Assembly: GCF_014190875.1 (NCBI RefSeq)
Contig: NZ_JACHVS010000002.1
Location: 744,001 to 808,000, forward strand
Origin: Paeniglutamicibacter cryotolerans
Lineage (GTDB): Bacteria > Actinomycetota > Actinomycetes > Actinomycetales > Micrococcaceae
Direction of reading: 5' to 3'
DNA: 64,000 nt
The notes under the pieces: generated by a model
Databases searched by the model: none
Told to the model about the DNA's origin: nothing
The model's input: the letters and a program-made list of their open reading frames with translations, nothing else
Translations under genes and position numbers: made by a program
Part shown: positions 19,349 through 28,152 of the stretch, in pieces
How the letters are laid out: every line of letters starts with the position of its first letter
Numbering within the stretch: position 1 is the stretch's first letter

Positions 19349-19876
19349 ATGACTTCTGCTCACGGTTTTTCGGAATTCTTTCGGCGCCCCCAGCCCATCA
19401 AACCCCAGGCTGGTCAAGAATCGGTGTGGGACTACCCGCGGCCACCAAGGGTCGAGCCACGATCGGAACGGGTCATCGTACGACTTGGCGGTCAGGTGAT
19501 TGCCGATACCACCGATGCAGTGCGCGTCCTAGAGACGAGTCATCCGCCGGTCTACTACTTGCCGTTGGACTCGTTCCCCGCCGGTGCACTCATTGCGGTT
19601 CAAGGAACCAGTTTCTGCGAGTTCAAAGGAGCAGCGCACTACTTCGACGTCGTTGCCGGCGGAATCGTTGCGCCCCGAGCCGCGTGGATCTACCTGGAAC
19701 CCGCCCACGGTTTCGAGGAGCTCAGCACCCGAGTGGCCCTCTACCCAAGTCATATGGATTCCTGCGAAATCAACGGTGAACAGGTGACCGCTCAGAAAGG
19801 CGACTTCTACGGCGGTTGGATCACCACGCAGATCGTTGGACCGTTCAAGGGCGGCCCGGGCACGGCCGGGTGGTGA
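19349..19876 (+). CDS. DUF427 domain protein
   Basis: A 175-residue protein with a single DUF427 beta-rich domain: RVIVRLGGQVIADTTDAVRV, PPVYYLPLDSF, FCEFKGAAHYFDVV, the Trp-Tyr-containing AAWIYLEP and FKGGPGTAGW end. The family is widespread in actinobacteria, proteobacteria and fungi, binds no known cofactor and has no settled function. This copy is the short, one-domain form. It is intact among degraded neighbours and stands alone on the plus strand. Confidence 0.9.
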   Translation: MTSAHGFSEFFRRPQPIKPQAGQESVWDYPRPPRVEPRSERVIVRLGGQVIADTTDAVRVLETSHPPVYYLPLDSFPAGALIAVQGTSFCEFKGAAHYFDVVAGGIVAPRAAWIYLEPAHGFEELSTRVALYPSHMDSCEINGEQVTAQKGDFYGGWITTQIVGPFKGGPGTAGW

Positions 19877-19895
19877 GCACAGGGGTCCCTGGGTG

Positions 19896-20313
19896 TCATA
19901 GGCGTAAACCTCCACTTGCGGGATCGATGCCCAAGGTGCGCTGCTGGACCAGCATGCGGTCGAGGTAAATGTGCTGTGCGGGTATGGCGCCGTCGAACAG
20001 CCAGGGGTTGGCACCGTTTGCTGGTTTGCTGATTGGGGCGGTGGGCGAGGTAGCCCTCAGAACATCGAGGCAATCTGTGCTGGAACGAGCACCAACCAGT
20101 TGCCCAGCCTGAGGTGCAGGCCATCTGGTGTGGTGGCAGGTCCGAACATTTCAAGGCGGCGATCTTCCCGATGGGCTGACCATGCAGAAGCAAGATGGGG
20201 CAGTGATGCGCGGAGCCGCGGGTAATTCATCGGTTCCGAGGAATTACCGGATGAGTTCAATCCGTCCATGTCCTCGTTCACCACGCGGCTTCCATGGATG
20301 TAAATCTTGTAGT
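19896..20313 (-). pseudogene. Remnant of an unrecognised gene, frameshifted
   Basis: Minus-strand fragments with natural protein character: KIYIHGSRVVNEDMDGLNSS then MNYPRLRASLPHLASAWSAH and PDGLHLRLGNWLVLVPAQI (to a stop near 20057), and in another frame NPWLFDGAIPAQHIYLDRML, then QQRTLGIDPASGGLRL with stop at 19896-19898. No start codon fits: the 5' side runs into an in-frame stop at about 20314, about 100 bases from the IS1380 element. I do not recognise the family. Part of a longer gene seems to have been lost. Confidence 0.5.
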
Positions 20314-20419
20314 GGGTTCACTGGAAATTGCTGGTCATGCAGCGTTCTGCTCGTGGCGTTGTCCGGTAGCGGTGCCGCTCCGAGAAACGTTCGTGCCGAT
20401 CAACAAGACACACGTCAGA

Positions 20420-22159
20420 CCCGAATCCGCGTGTAGTGGATTTTCGGGGCTGATCTACTGGCGATGCGCGGGAATCGGGCAATTTTCGGTTTTTGGGCAT
20501 GGAGGCGACCCGGCTCTCGTGCCAGGTTGACGAAAGGCCCATATTCCTTGGGGCGTTCTTTCTCGTGTGGTTCGGGCAGTGGTCCCCGGCATCAGTGGGG
20601 GGACGGTAATTCTTGTAGTTTCGGCAGGACGCGCGTGAGCAGGTTTTCACCGGGCGGCAAGCGCAGGTATGTAATCCCGGCCCCGCGGGTGATCCTCCCG
20701 GGGATCGCGAACAGCTCCCGACGTATCGTCTTGACGGTGCGCCGCCCGCGTCCGTTGCCGTGGTCGCTCCCGGTGATTTCCTGGATCCAAGCGCTGATCG
20801 CGCACCCCAACAGCCCCGCCCACATCCACACACTGTTGGCTGAAAAAGAAGATGATGGCAAATGGCGCATAGCGGTGCCGTGCTTGGCGTTCTTGTTCAG
20901 TTCCTCGATATCGGTGCGGTGCCGGTACCAGAATTCAACCTCCGCCAGCTTCTCCTCGGTGCTGAGGTCCATGTTGGTGAGGATGAAGGAATAGGAGTCG
21001 ACTTCGTCGATGCGTCCTTCCAAGGCGAGGGCGAGCTGGTGCTTGGATATGGTGCGTCGCTTGCGGGCCCTGGCAGTGGGGATCTTGCCTGCGGCCACGC
21101 GGGTGCGCCGGGCGATACAGGTAATGTTTTCGTCTTTGGGCCAGTTGCCGGGCAGGTAGTCGATGACAGCGATTTCGGTGTTTTCCATGCCGATGGTCGG
21201 GATCCAGGTGTAGCGGCCCAGTCCCGCGGCAGCGGCCATGACCTTGCCGGTGCGCTTGGCGCCGATGGCAAATTCCACGTTGCGTTCCAGGCAGGCCTTC
21301 GCCAGGTTCCCGGCGAAGTATCCGGCGTCCCAACGGCAGCGGATCTGCTGCACGCCCTCCGGCAGCCCGGCGATGGATCGGTCCAGGATGTCCACGGCGT
21401 TGGCGCGTGGGTCTTCGGTTCCGCCCATGAGTTCGGCGGCCAAAGGGATCCCGGCCTCGGCCCAGAATCCGATGTGGGAGCGCAGGGTCAGGGCGCCGGT
21501 GTAGGCGTGGGCGGCTTTTTCCTTGGAACGCCCGTAGACCTCGATGTCGGTGGCGTCCCCGTCGATGGTCGCGACCTTGAGCAGGCTGCTGCGCCTGGGC
21601 AGCGACAGCAGGCCCAGCATCGTGGTGTTGATGGAGGCAACACCCGCTTCGATACCAGCCAGCTGGTGGGGTCCGAAGCGTTTGGCGATTCCGTAGGCGG
21701 TGGTGGAGGGAGGGGTGGGCACCGGTTCCAGTTCCTGGCCCGCGACGTCCCGCCTTCTGCGGTCCAAGCCCACGAAGAAGTCTTCCCCGGCCAACTGTGC
21801 CGAGGCCATGGAGAGGAGTAGTTCCCCGCCTGAGAGTCCCCGGTTTCGTTGTTTCACCGCACCGATCCCGGCTTCCAGTGAGTCCTTGAGCCCGAGGACT
21901 CGGTCGGCCTCTCGTAGGGCTTCTATGCCAGCGGAGGGGGTCAGTCGGGGGTCCGGGGTTCCGATGCGGACCCGTCGTGCGCGTTGGCGCTTTTTCCCGG
22001 TTTTGGGGGTCTTCTTTTTGCCGCGTAAGCTTGCCACTGAACAAGTGTCCTTTTCTGCTTGGCTAATTTTCGGTTTCGTCACCTTAATTATCCCAAGTCA
22101 AAGGGCACTTGTTCGGCTTAAACACACCCTTGGTTTAGGTGCTTACTCGCGGATTCGGG
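20420..22159 (-). mobile_element. IS1380-family insertion sequence, complete
   Basis: A 1740-bp element with 12-bp perfect terminal inverted repeats CCCGAATCCGCG (20420-20431) and CGCGGATTCGGG (22148-22159). It is bounded on both sides by TCAGA (20415-20419 and 22160-22164), a target duplication of four or five bases. Size, single transposase and ends are right for the family. Intact ends and frame suggest a recent insertion. Confidence 0.9.
20592..22082 (-). CDS. IS1380-family transposase
   Basis: DDE transposase of 496 residues. The N-terminus is basic (GKKKTPKTGKKRQRARRVRI); the core carries TIDGDATDIEVYGRSKEKA, YTGALTLRSHIGFW, RCRWDAGYFAGNLAKACLE and the C-terminal EFWYRHRTDIEELNKNAKHG, which supply the catalytic acidic residues in this family. 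The frame is uninterrupted and fills the element, ending 172 bases from the left inverted repeat and starting 66 bases from the right one. Likely active. Confidence 0.95.
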   Translation of the reverse strand: MTKPKISQAEKDTCSVASLRGKKKTPKTGKKRQRARRVRIGTPDPRLTPSAGIEALREADRVLGLKDSLEAGIGAVKQRNRGLSGGELLLSMASAQLAGEDFFVGLDRRRRDVAGQELEPVPTPPSTTAYGIAKRFGPHQLAGIEAGVASINTTMLGLLSLPRRSSLLKVATIDGDATDIEVYGRSKEKAAHAYTGALTLRSHIGFWAEAGIPLAAELMGGTEDPRANAVDILDRSIAGLPEGVQQIRCRWDAGYFAGNLAKACLERNVEFAIGAKRTGKVMAAAAGLGRYTWIPTIGMENTEIAVIDYLPGNWPKDENITCIARRTRVAAGKIPTARARKRRTISKHQLALALEGRIDEVDSYSFILTNMDLSTEEKLAEVEFWYRHRTDIEELNKNAKHGTAMRHLPSSSFSANSVWMWAGLLGCAISAWIQEITGSDHGNGRGRRTVKTIRRELFAIPGRITRGAGITYLRLPPGENLLTRVLPKLQELPSPH

Positions 22160-22164
22160 TCAGA

Positions 22165-22692
22165 GAGCGGATCACGGCATCATGTGGAAACGTATCGCAA
22201 GGGGACTATCTGCAGCAGATGCACTTTGTCTCTATTCTACTTGACATAATGTAGATTATCGGCGCTTCCATAGCAGTAGCCGAGAGGGGCTTTCCTGCCG
22301 TTTTCCACGAATCTTCCCTGAGGCCCGCCTGCGCGACCAAGCGCTTCCAAGCAGGCAACAAGTACCATTCGTTTGCAGCAACTCATCTCGAGATAACGTC
22401 CAAGGGATTGACGCTTTCAAGGATCAACAGATCCGCGGCCGGCCGATTCAGCAAGCTCATGACAACGATTCCCTGCCGGATCAGGCTGATTGCCCGACGC
22501 TCCGAATGGGAAAGCGTTCATTCCACATGCACCGAGTCGAGGAATGCCCGTTTCAAGCAACCGCAGTACCAGTGAGCCTGAGTTCACTTCGATATTCCGG
22601 GATCACCGATATTCCTCCGATCCATGTCGCCAGCGGCATGGATCGACGGCAGGAAATCTCCACCTCAGATATTGGCTACTTGACATAACTGC
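22165..22692. other. Gene-free stretch with a repeated 13-mer
   Basis: No recognised gene. The 13-mer CTACTTGACATAA occurs at 22237-22249 and again at 22676-22688. The first copy is part of an imperfect palindrome, TCTAC-N10-GTAGA (22236-22255). Short open frames here have no ribosome-binding sites. Confidence 0.4.
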
Positions 22693-22854
22693 ATGTCGAA
22701 TGCCGCTCAGTCCACCCGAATGAGACTCAGTTCCTTCGACGCCTACCTGCGCCGCAAGCCGAAATGCCACACATCGGATGCAGGCACGGCCCTGGACATT
22801 CGTCCCTCGCTGAACCAGTATCCCGAGTTGCCCGACCAGCCATTCCTCAGATGA
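22693..22854 (+). CDS. Possible 53-residue protein or gene tail
   Basis: An open frame, not overlapping any other gene, reads MSNAAQSTRMRLSSFDAYLR and ends LDIRPSLNQYPELPDQPFLR. The composition is protein-like and the end could be the tail of a longer lost gene. There is no convincing ribosome-binding site and no family I recognise. Confidence 0.3.
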   Translation: MSNAAQSTRMRLSSFDAYLRRKPKCHTSDAGTALDIRPSLNQYPELPDQPFLR

Positions 22855-22941
22855 ACCGGACGGATAAGCCTCGCTGGTCGATGGAGGTCCCCTTCCTGGC
22901 GAGGACGTCCATCGACCAGCGCTACCGAAGCGGGTGAGAGG

Positions 22942-23461
22942 TTACGCAGATAGCGCTGGCATCCCGGTGGATGCTTCCGAGCGCGAAGCCCGGAACAGCA
23001 CGCCTACTCCCCCGTCGAATTGCAGTCCATGCAAAGTTGCAGCCCGGGTGAGCTCCGTAAAACCCAGCGCCGGGTGCAGGTCCCGGGATGCTGTATTGCG
23101 CAGATTGGCGATGTAGAAGGCCTGCCCGGCCTGACGCCAGATCCATTCAAGCCGTGTAAGCGTCAACGCAGCACCGATGCCCCGGCGATGGTCATCCGGG
23201 TGGACGCTGAGACCGCCTACATTAGGGACCAGCCGGCGCCTGGTCCTCGGCATTCTCGTACCAGTGAGGATTGGCCCAACCGACGATTCGGGCGCCAACG
23301 ATGGCAACGATGATCCGGCGACCGGGATCATCGATACATGAGTGGAGAAACGATTCGGAACCCGCGGGCCGGTCCATCTGGAAGGAGAACTCCTGAATAC
23401 CAGCCACGTCATCGTGCCTTGCTCCACGAAGCTGAACAGTGTCACCGCCTGTCTTTGACAT
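22942..23461 (-). pseudogene. GNAT acetyltransferase with a frameshift
   Basis: The N-terminal half (from ATG 23461: QLRGARHDDVAGIQEFSFQM, RRIIVAIVGARIVGWANPHW) ends at a stop near 23222. The C-terminal half continues one frame over with the acetyl-CoA site GLSVHPDDHRRGIGAAL and FYIANLRNTASRDLHPALGF, ending at 22942. Joined, they make a normal GNAT of about 170 residues. The indel lies at about 23225-23235. GNATs acetylate amines of small molecules or proteins; the substrate is unknown. A single sequencing error could also produce this. Confidence 0.75.
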
Positions 23462-23575
23462 CCATACCTACCCGATCTCATCGAATTCCATGCCAATGCG
23501 CCGCAAATCACTGCCCCAAGGCTGGCATGGAAACGGGTTTCGTGCTCAGCGGCGCTCTCGGGGAGACTCGAAACC

Positions 23576-24769
23576 ATGGCAGAACTTTTGCAGTCCCCCG
23601 CAGGTAGTAGTTTCGGCTTCGGACGGCGCCAGCCCACTGACGTAATCCGGGCTACCGTGACCCAGCGGGCTGAGGGTGAAGCCATGGTCCTTGACACCGA
23701 ACAGCTGGCAGCGCTTGACGCGTTGGCAAATTCAACGCTGTGGGCACTGGGGCAGGGGCACCGCCAGGATCCGGCAGGACGCCACTTGTATCTGTGGGGC
23801 CCTCCGGGACGCGGTAAGACCTGGCTGCTCGGCGCCTATTTCGACGCGCTTCCCACGGAACGCAAGAAGCGGATGCACTTCCACGAGTTCTTCCGTGAAC
23901 TGCACGCCCGAGCCCGTGATGCATCGCGTGCCGCGCTGGAACGGCTCGATGCAGGGCCCCCCTCCGCCGGACCGGGCGTAATCCCGGCCACTGGGGCAGC
24001 ACGTGCTGAAACCCGCAGCAGCGCCATCGCTACGGCCATCGACTCGCTGCTGGGCGATCTCGACGTGATCTGTTTCGATGAGTTCCACTGCAATGACCCC
24101 GGTGATGCCATGCTGCTCTCGCGCACGCTCAAGCGCATCTTTGAGCACCGCATCCTACTGGTCACCACCTCCAACTACTCTCCTGATCAGCTCTTGCCCG
24201 ACGAATACTTCCACCACCTGATCGAACCGACGATCGATCTGATCAATACCCAAATGAGCGTGCTGCAGGTGGCCGGGGGCACGGACTACCGGACCCTGGC
24301 CAAGGCCTCGGATGAACGCAGCGGTTACGCAACGGGCAGCATCATTCCTGCGGGAGACACCGGTCGGATGATCGAATTGGGGCTGGAAATTCCAGCCAGC
24401 CACGAGGCCGTGACCATCAAGCCCACCACGAAACCGATAGCGGCCAAGCGTGCGGCTGATGGCCGGTTCTGGGCCTCCTTCGAAGAGTTGTGCGAGGGAC
24501 CCACGGCCACGCTGGACTACCTTGCCATGGTCGAGGACTACACGCATTGGGTCATCGACGGCGTTCCGGCCGGAGACGCGATGAGCCCGTTCGGGTTGCG
24601 CCGCTTCGGCAACGTCATCGACGTGCTCTACGACAAGGACCTGCGCCTGGACCTGGTGGTGGATGGCGAGCTCGAGCCGGCTCTGACCCTGCTGCCACCC
24701 GCCGACGCCGCAAGGCTGAGAAGCCGTCTGGCGGCACTGGCGTCCAGGCTGCCGAGCGTCGGTCGCTGA
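23576..24769 (+). CDS. zapE: AFG1-like ATPase (cell division protein ZapE family)
   Basis: P-loop ATPase of 397 residues. Walker A is GPPGRGKTWLL near residue 75, Walker B is DVICFDEFHCNDPGDAMLLS, and sensor 1 is ILLVTTSNYSPDQLLPD, all typical of AFG1/LACE1/ZapE. ZapE binds the Z-ring and affects division in Escherichia coli, while its mitochondrial relatives help degrade respiratory-chain subunits; the job in actinobacteria is not settled. GGGGAG lies before the ATG. It may be transcribed with def, 78 bases downstream. Confidence 0.9.
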   Translation: MAELLQSPAGSSFGFGRRQPTDVIRATVTQRAEGEAMVLDTEQLAALDALANSTLWALGQGHRQDPAGRHLYLWGPPGRGKTWLLGAYFDALPTERKKRMHFHEFFRELHARARDASRAALERLDAGPPSAGPGVIPATGAARAETRSSAIATAIDSLLGDLDVICFDEFHCNDPGDAMLLSRTLKRIFEHRILLVTTSNYSPDQLLPDEYFHHLIEPTIDLINTQMSVLQVAGGTDYRTLAKASDERSGYATGSIIPAGDTGRMIELGLEIPASHEAVTIKPTTKPIAAKRAADGRFWASFEELCEGPTATLDYLAMVEDYTHWVIDGVPAGDAMSPFGLRRFGNVIDVLYDKDLRLDLVVDGELEPALTLLPPADAARLRSRLAALASRLPSVGR

Positions 24770-24847
24770 GCAACCGCTCGCACCGGCGAACGTCGCTGTG
24801 GTCTGATGTTATCCGGAACCATTAGAATTTTTTACGAAAGGACCAGC

Positions 24848-25504
24848 GTGAGCCAGATGATGTCCGATGACACGTATTCCGCCGACCGGTTAGTGGAAAT
24901 CGCCGCCACGTTCGTGGAATCCCACGCGGCCGGGACGCTTCCGCCGATCGTACAGCTGGGCCACCCGGTACTGCGAATGCGGGGGCTTGACTACACTGGA
25001 CAACTGGGCGACGCACTGCTTTCGGACTTGCTGGACACCATGCGGGCCGTCATGCATGATGCCCCCGGGGTCGGCCTTGCTGCTCCGCAGCTGGGCCTTC
25101 CGCTGCGCCTAGCCGTGCTGGAGGACATCTACGCTACGGTTTCGGCCGTTGCCGAGACCCGTGAACGATCGGCGATGGAGTACTTCGCGGCGGTCAATCC
25201 CAGTTATTCGGCCGCCGGCACCCGAACGGCCTCGTTCTTCGAGGGCTGCCTGTCCTTCGACGGCTACCAGGCCGTTGTCACACGGCCAGCGGACATCCTG
25301 GGGACCTACACGACCCCGCAGGGCGTGTTCGTGGAACGGGAATTCTCCGGCTGGCAGGCGCGCATCTTCCAGCACGAGACCGACCACCTCGGCGGCGTAG
25401 TCTACATCGACAAGGCAGAGACCCGCAGCCTGTGCGCCAATTCCGAGTATCATCGCTGGGCAGATCCCGGCATCGAACGGGCCGCCGCTGTCCTGGGCTT
25501 CTAG
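24848..25504 (+). CDS. def: Peptide deformylase
   Basis: Metalloenzyme that removes the formyl group from the N-terminus of new proteins. The three motifs are present: GVGLAAPQLG, EGCLSF (metal Cys) and QHETDHLGG (metal histidines and catalytic Glu). The GTG at 24848 follows GAAAGGA at the right distance and gives 218 residues, with a longer N-terminal extension of about 35 residues than the classical enzyme, as usual in this lineage. The stop overlaps the stop of the convergent SRPBCC gene by four bases. Confidence 0.95.
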   Translation: MSQMMSDDTYSADRLVEIAATFVESHAAGTLPPIVQLGHPVLRMRGLDYTGQLGDALLSDLLDTMRAVMHDAPGVGLAAPQLGLPLRLAVLEDIYATVSAVAETRERSAMEYFAAVNPSYSAAGTRTASFFEGCLSFDGYQAVVTRPADILGTYTTPQGVFVEREFSGWQARIFQHETDHLGGVVYIDKAETRSLCANSEYHRWADPGIERAAAVLGF

Positions 25505-25959
25505 ACGCCGGACCGGTCCTTGTGGGTCAGTTCGGCCCAGGCGGCGAAACGGTCGAACTGTGTCTGAGATTGGCGGCGCACCAGCGGACTGAAGAAGAAG
25601 GCCACGGCGGCACGGATCGGATGCATGCGTAGATCATGCTCGACTATCCAGCAGACCCGCCCGTCAGGGGTCGGTAGCGGGCGGCCGAGCATCCGGCATT
25701 CGATCCCGTTGGTGACACCCACCGATTCCTCCGTCCCGTCGGGGTCCCTGCGGATGAAGGTCTCATCGGCGGTGACGTTTCTGCCGTTGGGAAGCCGGAG
25801 GTGATACCTGCACGTGGACCCGGCGGCGCCCGGGGTCCCGGAGAGCCACTGGATGTCCTGGATCTCCGGCTGCCACTGCTTCGAGTGCTCGGGATCGGCC
25901 AGCAGGGCCAGCACATGGTCCAGCGGCGCATCGACGAGGACTTCCAAGGTGAACTTCAC
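25501..25959 (-). CDS. SRPBCC (START/Bet v1-like) protein
   Basis: A 152-residue protein with the hydrophobic-cavity SRPBCC fold: VLVDAPLDHVLALLADPEHS at the start, QWQPEIQDIQWLSG, TGIECRMLG-like and CWIVEHDLRMHPI, and the long C-terminal helix QFDRFAAWAEL. Members bind lipids, polyketides or other hydrophobic ligands; this one has no clear subfamily. The GTG at 25959 follows AAAGGA, so the longer frame to 26028, which would pass through a hairpin, is rejected. Confidence 0.8.
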   Translation of the reverse strand: MKFTLEVLVDAPLDHVLALLADPEHSKQWQPEIQDIQWLSGTPGAAGSTCRYHLRLPNGRNVTADETFIRRDPDGTEESVGVTNGIECRMLGRPLPTPDGRVCWIVEHDLRMHPIRAAVAFFFSPLVRRQSQTQFDRFAAWAELTHKDRSGV

Positions 25960-25982
25960 TGCTGAATCCTTTGAGCGGGCCT

Positions 25983-26026
25983 GGTTCAGGGGTTCCCAGC
26001 GTAACAACGATGCGAACCCCTGAACC
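25983..26026 (-). terminator. Hairpin between the S9 peptidase and SRPBCC genes
   Basis: Arms GGTTCAGGGGTTC (25983-25995) and GAACCCCTGAACC (26014-26026) pair perfectly over 13 bp with an 18-base loop, 25 bases after the peptidase stop. Without a U-tract it may be a weak terminator or an attenuator. Confidence 0.55.
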
Positions 26027-26050
26027 AAATCGCCTGCGTGTTACTTCAGC

Positions 26051-28111
26051 TCAGGCATCGGCCGGGGCGGCGTCCCCGGCCACCGGCAGGTACCGCTCCC
26101 ACCAGTCCAGGATTGCCTCGAAGCGTGCTTTGCGGTGCCAGGGCGTTCCCGAGCGCGAGAGTTCGTGGTTCTCCCCCGGGAAGAGCAGCATCTCGGTGTC
26201 CACCCCGGCGCGTTTGAGCCCGACGTAGTAGCGCTGGGCCTGCTCGAGCGGGCAGCGGTAGTCCTCCTCCGAATGCATGACCAGGGTGGGGGTTTTGACC
26301 TGGTGCAGCTTCGCGAACGGGCTCTGCTCACGGACCGCGACCTCGTCGGTCCCGGTGTAGGCCTCGGAGAAGAACCAGCCGATATCAGAGGACCCGATGA
26401 AGGAGAACGGGTCAAGGTAGCCGCGTTCGACGATGGCCGCGGTGAAGCGGTGGTCGTTGGCGATGGTCCAAGCAGTGAGGTAGCCGCCGTAGGATCCGCC
26501 GAGCACTCCGGCCCTGGTGGCATCGAGTCTCGGTTCGGCCGCCACTGCGCCCTCGAAGAACGCGAGCACGTCATCCAGGTCCACCGTGCCCATGGCACCC
26601 TTGATGGCCAGACCGTGTTCACGCCCGTAGCTGGCTGACCCGCGCGGGTTGCATTGGAGCACTGCATAGCCGGCCGCCGCATAGACCTGGGCCTCGTCGA
26701 AATAGTCCCAGCCGTATTGGGAGAACGGACCGCCGTGGATGTTCAGCAGCACCGGGTGCGGACCGGGCTCCTCAGGCAGGAAGACCCAGCCGTGGACCGG
26801 GTAGCCATCTCCGGATGCGACGGTGAGCTCGCGTCCCGCAACGATGCGGGTACCGGCCCGCAGAGCCGAGGCGAAATCGGTCAGTGGCTCAAGTGCGCCG
26901 TCCTGCAGCACGCCACACTCCCCCGGGCTCATGGAATCGGCGTAGGAAACCACGATGGTTCCATCGGCCTCGGCGGCACCGGTGATGACACGCGGGCCGG
27001 AGGAGAGCACCTCGGTTTTTCCGACGGCGCTGACCTTGTGCAGTTCGCCGGAGCCGCGGACGCGGGCGAAGGCCAGCACCGAGTCGGAGCCCGACGCGAT
27101 CAGTGTCGACTGAACGTCCCCGTAGTCGGTGTCCTGGGTGTTGGTCAGTAGTGTTGCGTCGAGGGTCGGAAGCCCGGCCACCGGCACCGCATGGACGCCG
27201 GTGCAGCGAGCCACGAAATCCGTTCCGTCCGGCCCCACCTCGGCACCCAGAACAAACAGAGTCGCCCCGTCGCCGGAGAAGGCCGGGGTGCCGTACGCGA
27301 CCTGTCCGTGTTCGGAGCCAAGCACCAGTTCACCCGGAACCTCGGCATCCGATAGCTGTGCTGCCGGGACGCGGTAGATCATCGAGCGCAGGTCGGTGTC
27401 GGCTCCCTCGTGGTGGGCCGCCGTGTAGTAGACCTGTGTGCCGTCGGGACTGAATGCCGGCTCACCGGCATCCGTATCGTCGCCAGTGAGTCGGCGGGCG
27501 GAGGGGAATCCGGTGGGCGTTTCGCCCCCGGCTTCCTTAGCCGCAGCAGCGGCTCGACCCACCGCGGTGATGAAGGGTTCACCGTCGGGATCCGGGACAT
27601 CGAGCACGAAGATCGAGGCCACCTTATCGCGGATCCAGCCGACCCCGTTGCCGCGGTACTTGAGCGTGGTGATGTGCCGCGGGTCCTCGGCGCCAGCGTC
27701 GACTCCCTCGACGGTGCCGTACCTGCCCGGTTCGGGCGTGCGGGAGGTGAAGGCGATCCGGGTGCCGTCGGGCGACCATACGAAGGAGCCGACACCGAGC
27801 TTGCGGTTGGTGAGCAGCTGCGGCTCGCCTCCCCCGGCCCGGGTGATCGCCACCTGCGGGCGGCCCTTGGCATCGGCGCGCAGGAAAGCGATCAGCGAAC
27901 CGTCCGGCGAGTAGCGCGGGGCGCTATCGGAGGTGCCGCGGGTCAGGCGGCGGGGTTCGGCCCCGCCGTCGAGGTGGAGCATCCAGAGCTGTCCGACATA
28001 GCCGTCGGAGTCGAAGCTGGCCCGCGATGTTGCCACGACGGCATGGCGACCGTCCGGGCTGATCGTGGGCACGGATACAGTGGTCATGAGTTCAAGCTGC
28101 GCTGGTTTCAC
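26051..28111 (-). CDS. S9-family serine peptidase (acylaminoacyl/prolyl oligopeptidase type)
   Basis: A 686-residue two-domain peptidase. Residues 1 to about 420 form a beta-propeller of repeated WD40-like blades (PTISPDGRHAVVATSRASF, APRYSPDGSLIAFLRADAKG, FVWSPDGTRIAFTSR). The C-terminal alpha/beta hydrolase carries the nucleophile in LGGSYGGYLTAW, with the Asp in HSEEDYRCP and the His in PGENHELSRSG. No signal peptide, so cytoplasmic; it probably trims short peptides or N-acyl peptides. GTG start, divergent from the rlmA-type gene with 41 bases between. Confidence 0.92.
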   Translation of the reverse strand: MKPAQLELMTTVSVPTISPDGRHAVVATSRASFDSDGYVGQLWMLHLDGGAEPRRLTRGTSDSAPRYSPDGSLIAFLRADAKGRPQVAITRAGGGEPQLLTNRKLGVGSFVWSPDGTRIAFTSRTPEPGRYGTVEGVDAGAEDPRHITTLKYRGNGVGWIRDKVASIFVLDVPDPDGEPFITAVGRAAAAAKEAGGETPTGFPSARRLTGDDTDAGEPAFSPDGTQVYYTAAHHEGADTDLRSMIYRVPAAQLSDAEVPGELVLGSEHGQVAYGTPAFSGDGATLFVLGAEVGPDGTDFVARCTGVHAVPVAGLPTLDATLLTNTQDTDYGDVQSTLIASGSDSVLAFARVRGSGELHKVSAVGKTEVLSSGPRVITGAAEADGTIVVSYADSMSPGECGVLQDGALEPLTDFASALRAGTRIVAGRELTVASGDGYPVHGWVFLPEEPGPHPVLLNIHGGPFSQYGWDYFDEAQVYAAAGYAVLQCNPRGSASYGREHGLAIKGAMGTVDLDDVLAFFEGAVAAEPRLDATRAGVLGGSYGGYLTAWTIANDHRFTAAIVERGYLDPFSFIGSSDIGWFFSEAYTGTDEVAVREQSPFAKLHQVKTPTLVMHSEEDYRCPLEQAQRYYVGLKRAGVDTEMLLFPGENHELSRSGTPWHRKARFEAILDWWERYLPVAGDAAPADA

Positions 28112-28152
28112 GGCACGAGCCTATCTGAAACACTTATTGAAGGAAATGCCCT

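Noticed and set aside
19529..20014. Minus-strand frame across the DUF427 gene
   Set aside because: Mostly antisense to the DUF427 coding region; only its upstream neighbour frames look natural and are given as a remnant.
20862..21821. Plus-strand frame of 319 codons in the IS1380 element
   Set aside because: Antisense shadow of the transposase, rich in Gly and Val with no known family.
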